A stretch of 11,761 bases of DNA from Isotricha intestinalis (taxonomy: Eukaryota > Ciliophora > Litostomatea > Vestibuliferida > Isotrichidae), in NCBI GenBank assembly GCA_023807065.1, contig JAJJLU010001015.1:1-11761 (forward strand), in the 5' to 3' direction. This document shows positions 8,765 to 11,761 of the stretch, one piece after another (the first letter of the stretch is position 1; the number at the start of each line of letters is the position of its first letter). The notes under the pieces were generated by a model. That model saw only the letters and a list, made by a program, of their open reading frames with translations. It had not been told where the DNA came from and made no database searches. Position numbers and translations under genes: made by a program.

Positions 8765-9511
8765 AAATTTTGTTAAAAAAGAGTTTATTTAAATAAAATA
8801 TATTTTATTTAAAAATTTTATTATTATCAATTGAAATACTATTTATAAATATGAATTAAAAATTAATATAATTAAATTGCTTGCTTTTAAATGATTACTA
8901 AATATCTCTCTTTTTTTAGAATTTAATTTTTTTTAAATTTCCATTTGAATATTATATAATTTTTTGATGAACATTTTCATTTTAAAAATTTCTTATTAAG
9001 ATTTAGTCCAATTCTAAAAATAAATAAATATGAATTAGAAATTTTTCTGCTTATTATAAGTTTATCAATAAAAATCCTAGATGAAAAATAGAAAAATTAA
9101 GGAGAAATCCCCTAATTTCGATATTTCTGAATATATTTCAAAGTTTATGGTTTTCCAACTCAAGAAACATATAACAAAATTGAAAGAGGAGAGATTATTC
9201 TTTAGGTTGTTGTATTTAACTTGATTCAAAAAAAATAAAAAATGCAAAGTTCAAAATTTATTGTTAATTTTTCTAAAAATTTAATAATAAAAATTAATAT
9301 CTATTAAAAAAAGTATAGCATTATAAAATAAAAAGAAATGTTTAGAATCATATTGTTGAATGAAAGTGATTTAGGTATTAAAATAACATAAATTATTTAA
9401 AAAATTTTCTTAAAAAAATTAAAAACAAAGGATTATGTTTTTTAATTTAAAAGAAAATAATAAAGTAACATAAAAAAAATACATTTATTTAATTATTATT
9501 TAATCAAAAAA
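8765..9511. other. 747-bp non-coding stretch between convergent genes
   Basis: It lies between the tail ends of the plus-strand membrane-protein gene and the minus-strand zinc-finger gene, so it should hold both 3' ends. No frame stays open beyond about 25 codons with an ATG. I see only AT-rich sequence, and no structured RNA or repeat that I can support. Confidence 0.65.
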
Positions 9512-10021
9512 TTATTCGTTATCTTTATTTTCATTGATATTTTCATTTTTTTCATTGATATTTTCATTATTTTCATTAATATTTTCATTATTTTCATTAT
9601 TTTCATTATTTTCATTGATATTTTCATTATTTTCATTGATATTTTCATTATTTTCATTGATATTTTCATTATTTTCATTATTTTCATTGATATTTTCATT
9701 ATTTTCATTATTTTCATTAATATTTTCATTATTTTCTTCATTATTTTCTTCATTATTTTCTTCATTATTTTCATCCTTATTTACATTAATTGGATTTATT
9801 TTACTAACTTTTTCTTCAAATTCTTTCTCTTGTTGATTTTCTGGACATTCATGAATATGAATATTCATAATAGTTTTTTTAAAAATATGTTCAGGATTAA
9901 AAGGGCATTGAATATAAATTTTACCTAATAATGATTTATTTTTACAAAAATTTATATGTCTCATTACAGAATAACATTTCAATCCACAATCTAAAGGACA
10001 ATAAAATTCTCTACCACTCAT
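9512..10021 (-). CDS. Tandem CHHC-type zinc-finger protein with Asn-Glu repeat tail
   Basis: 169-residue protein, ATG at 10021-10019, stop TAA. Finger 2 is an exact CHHC (U11-48K-type) pattern: C39-x5-H45-x9-H55-x3-C59, within QCPFNPEHIF and HIHEC. Finger 1 is a variant, C8-x3-C12-x9-H22-x3-C26, where Cys replaces the first His with shorter spacing; C16 is a further possible ligand. Two such fingers at the N-terminus of a ~170-residue protein is the layout of GTSF1-like proteins, partners of PIWI proteins; single fingers of this type occur in U11-48K and TRM13, where they contact RNA. Residues ~84-166 are an acidic Asn-Glu(-Ile) repeat. No Trp is present anywhere, so the aromatic PIWI-binding tail of animal GTSF1 is not evident. 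The TRM13 methyltransferase domain is absent. The GTSF1-like label is inference; the finger family is solid. Confidence 0.82.
   Translation of the reverse strand: MSGREFYCPLDCGLKCYSVMRHINFCKNKSLLGKIYIQCPFNPEHIFKKTIMNIHIHECPENQQEKEFEEKVSKINPINVNKDENNEENNEENNEENNENINENNENNENINENNENNENINENNENINENNENINENNENNENNENINENNENINEKNENINENKDNE
9527..9772. repeat. Coding minisatellite of 9- and 12-bp units (Asn-Glu repeat)
   Basis: On the plus strand it is built from ATTTTCATT units, some extended by GAT or AAT to 12 bp, and at 9724-9770 from ATTTTCTTC variants. On the minus strand this encodes NEN, NENI and EEN blocks. Because every unit is a multiple of three, copies can be gained or lost without breaking the frame. 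The repeat also keeps several other frames open on both strands; those are artefacts. Confidence 0.9.
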
Positions 10022-10187
10022 TTTTTTTAATTAATTAAATTTAAATTATCATTTAAAAAGAAATAAAAAAAACTAAAAAAATTTTTTGATAAATGAATAA
10101 ATAATAATCATCTTTCAAACTTTCTGAGTTAAATTTAAATAAATTGTTTTCACTTTTATAACTGATTTGAACTGTAGAAATTGTTTT

Positions 10188-10346
10188 TTATACAATTATC
10201 AATAATTGTTCTATTAAAAATTCAAGATAACTTTTATTAGTGAATATTTGAAAATGATAATTTGTAAATGAATAAAAAATTTGCTGAGAACAAGATGAAA
10301 TTGCTTTTGTTATTGAATATAAATCTGTAAAGTTATTGATTCTCAT
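10188..10346 (-). CDS. Possible small protein of 52 residues (uncertain)
   Basis: An ATG at 10346-10344 is preceded by an A-rich leader on its strand and opens 52 codons starting MRINNFTDLYSITKAISSC, ending at TAA. The frame could be extended by ~18 codons through a 22-nt GT...AG intron at 10172-10193. Use of Cys, Gln and Ser looks more protein-like than random AT sequence. However, the length is within chance expectation for this composition and few codons start with G, unlike the real genes here. No family is recognised. Confidence 0.2.
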   Translation of the reverse strand: MRINNFTDLYSITKAISSCSQQIFYSFTNYHFQIFTNKSYLEFLIEQLLIIV

Positions 10347-10943
10347 ATTTTTATTTTTATTATTTTTTTCAATCCAAAACCATAAGTAGAAATTAAAATA
10401 AGAAAATATGATATTAATTATATTTATTTAATTGTTAAATCATCGTTTTTATTAATTTTTGAAGTAAATCAACTTTCCATTATGTTGCTTATATATTAAA
10501 TTAATAATCCACTTAAAATTTTTGATAAGTTTTTAATATAAATGATTGTCTTCTATGGAAGTAACATTAATTCACTCCATTTTTCTTTTTATTTAAAGGA
10601 CTTCAGAATTAATTAATTTCTTTACATAAAATACATAAAAATACATAAGGAAATAATTCATATGAATTTTAAATTAATTCTTAAATATTAAATGACATAG
10701 GAAATATAAAACTACTATTATTAACATTAATACAAATATTAACGTTTGACTTTTTATTTTACTTTTTAATATAATAATTTAATACTACCAATATTTTTTG
10801 AAATATCTGTTGTACAAATTATTGAATAATCTTTTGTATTATATTATCATAAGTATTATTTAACCTCCTATTTTAAAATTAAATTTATTATCATATTATA
10901 ATATTAAAAATTTAACATCATATATCTCCTTTTTATATATCAA

Positions 10944-11407
10944 TTATTTATTATATATATCATCTAATTTATAAATATCTATGATATATAGTTTAATAAT
11001 TTCTTTAACTAGACATAATTTTTTTTCATTATCAAATTCCAATCTTAATGCTCTCAGATCTATTATATCTTTTTTTTCTAATAAAGTAAAATTTAGTTTA
11101 TTAATTCCATATGTTATCATATAATCTAAATCAGATTTTTTTCATTTAACTTTTAACTTTTTGTTCTCTTCTATATTCATCTTTATTTTTATTATTATAT
11201 ATTTTAAAATCTAAAGGTTAAATTTTTTTTGATAATTAGTCTTCTTTACATCTCAATTCATATTTTAACCGATAATATTAAAAGTTAAAGTAATTATATT
11301 TGTTTCTTAACAATTTTAATCTTTTATAAGTTTATATAATATATCAAGTTCCTCAACAAGGAATTCACTAAGTTATATATATTATAAAATTCCCTTTTTA
11401 TTTGCAT
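10944..11407 (-). pseudogene. Possible decayed or divergent gene near the telomere
   Basis: Reading leftwards on the minus strand, an ATG at 11407 opens 27 codons (MQIKREFYNIYN and on) to a TAA. Two frame changes later, a coding-like stretch begins at 11277 (YYRLKYELR). It continues in frame through two plausible short introns (11211-11249, 39 nt; 11126-11150, 25 nt) to a TAA at 10944-10946. The last exon reads KKDIIDLRALRLEFDNEKKL and LCLVKEIIKLYIIDIYK, with about one codon in five starting with G, well above the local background and typical of coding sequence. One internal TAA (11278-11280) and a frame shift remain unexplained. It may be a pseudogene, a gene with introns I have misplaced, or chance. 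Confidence 0.3.
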
Positions 11408-11708
11408 TCTAATTAAATTATTATCCTCTTATTGCCAATAAAATAGTTATTTAAATGAGTATTTCTTTATATTATTCACACTTTTTGTTTATTTTATAAT
11501 TCTAATTTGTATCGTAAAATCTTAAATTTTGTTTTTAGTATTATCATTCGATTAATAACATAAAAAATTGTCTATCATTATATGTACATAAGAAATTAAA
11601 TCTCCAACGCGCACATTTAATATTCTATTTCACAAATATTTTATTTTTAAATTACATAAAATAATTTAAATAAGAAGTGTAAATTTGATTATCTAATATA
11701 TTATTTTA

Positions 11709-11761
11709 GGGGATTGGGGATTGGGGATTGGGGATTGGGGATTGGGGAGTGGGGATTGGGG
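11709..11761 (+). repeat. Telomere repeat, (GGGGATT)n, chromosome end
   Basis: Eight GGGG runs are spaced by ATT, seven complete 7-mers plus a final GGGG, running to the last base. One unit is GGGGAGT (11744-11750). The G-rich strand points outwards (5'->3' towards the end), as telomerase-made ends do. It is abruptly preceded by ordinary AT-rich sequence (TTATTTTA) without a transition zone. Equivalent notations are TTGGGGA or, on the other strand, CCCCAAT. The four-G runs can form quadruplexes. Confidence 0.95.

Larger units (their letters stand above)
10022..11708. other. 1.69-kb AT-rich subtelomeric region
   Basis: It lies between the zinc-finger gene start and the telomere repeat. The first ~100 bp should be the leader and promoter of that gene. 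No long open frame is present on either strand. Two weak coding-like areas are listed separately: a 52-codon frame at 10188-10346 and a broken minus-strand set at 10944-11407. The rest, including the last 300 bp before the telomere, shows only AT-rich sequence with no tandem repeat I could see. Confidence 0.6.

Noticed and set aside
9105..9116. AATCCCCTA, complementary to the telomere junction TAGGGGATT, as a telomerase RNA template
   Set aside because: A template for these repeats should read CCCCAATCCCC; here the bases after CCCC are TAAT, and the flanks show no convincing RNA structure. Probably chance.
9527..9772. CRISPR-like array
   Set aside because: No unique spacers; units are 9-12 bp, contiguous and in coding frame, in a eukaryotic context.
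9496..9836. Open frames of 92 codons (minus) and 100 codons (plus) across the Asn-Glu repeat, made of Met-Lys-Ile or Phe-Ser-Leu repeats
   Set aside because: They are other readings of the same 9/12-bp minisatellite; only the frame with the zinc fingers has a non-repetitive, family-matching part.
10541..10615. 24-codon plus-strand frame starting MIVFYGSNIN
   Set aside because: Too short to separate from chance at this base composition, with no supporting intron or neighbour.
10860..10946. Continuation of the subtelomeric coding-like frame past its TAA, which would imply that UAA encodes Gln
   Set aside because: All clear genes here end in TAA with no coding signal beyond, so a UAA reassignment is not supported; the readthrough is AT-rich chance or decay.
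1..11761. tRNA, rRNA or spliceosomal RNA genes
   Set aside because: I saw no B-box-like GGTTCGA, no clover-leaf candidates, and no strings I recognise from rRNA or U1-U6. Only the island near 5007-5094 remains as an unassigned RNA candidate.

Overview
The window looks like the right-hand end of a chromosome from a very AT-rich, intron-bearing protist, most likely a ciliate macronuclear chromosome. Five things support this. (1) The last 53 bases are eight G4 runs spaced by ATT, a GGGGATT telomere-type repeat, G-rich strand running outwards. (2) At least five very short GT...AG introns (27-38 nt) are needed to keep the genes in frame. (3) There is an SF-assemblin gene, the building block of striated ciliary rootlet fibres. 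(4) There is a large Cys-rich surface protein with a multi-pass C-terminus of a type I associate with ciliates. (5) Proteins are rich in Asn and Lys, and A/T-ending codons dominate. All five complete genes stop with TAA, and none contains an in-frame TAG or TGA once introns are removed. From memory, which I could not check, a CCCCAAT/GGGGATT telomere would fit rumen trichostome ciliates such as Entodinium. The assignment to a ciliate is inference.

Layout, left to right. Bases 1-58 (minus) hold the first 18-19 codons of a gene that leaves the window. Bases 177-1389 (minus, three exons) encode a 385-residue protein with a ubiquitin-conjugating (E2/UBC) fold at its N-terminus, a possible PH-like middle and a charged helical tail. 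A 146-bp AT-rich gap, presumably a divergent promoter, separates it from an SF-assemblin gene on the plus strand (1536-2324, three exons, 238 residues). This is followed 91 bp later by a 600-residue, mostly disordered Asn/Lys-rich protein with an N-terminal Cys-Cys/polybasic patch and a C-terminal coiled coil (2416-4218).

A 1.29-kb gap (4219-5508) is nearly all A/T but holds an isolated GC-rich island near 5007-5094. Next comes the largest gene (5509-8764). Two open frames that look separate join through a 31-nt intron into one 1074-residue membrane protein: signal peptide, Cys-rich glycosylated ectodomain, and about six membrane segments. After 747 bp of apparently empty sequence, a minus-strand gene (9512-10021) encodes a tandem zinc-finger protein of the CHHC (U11-48K/TRM13/GTSF1) type with a long Asn-Glu repeat tail.

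The final 1.69 kb is subtelomeric. It is AT-rich and has no intact long gene. It contains a weak small open frame and, on the minus strand, a run of coding-like pieces with stops and frame changes that may be a decayed gene, ending at the telomere repeat.

I see no operon-like organisation, mobile element, CRISPR array, rRNA or tRNA. The genes do not obviously form one pathway. The E2-like and SF-assemblin genes share an upstream region and could be co-regulated.
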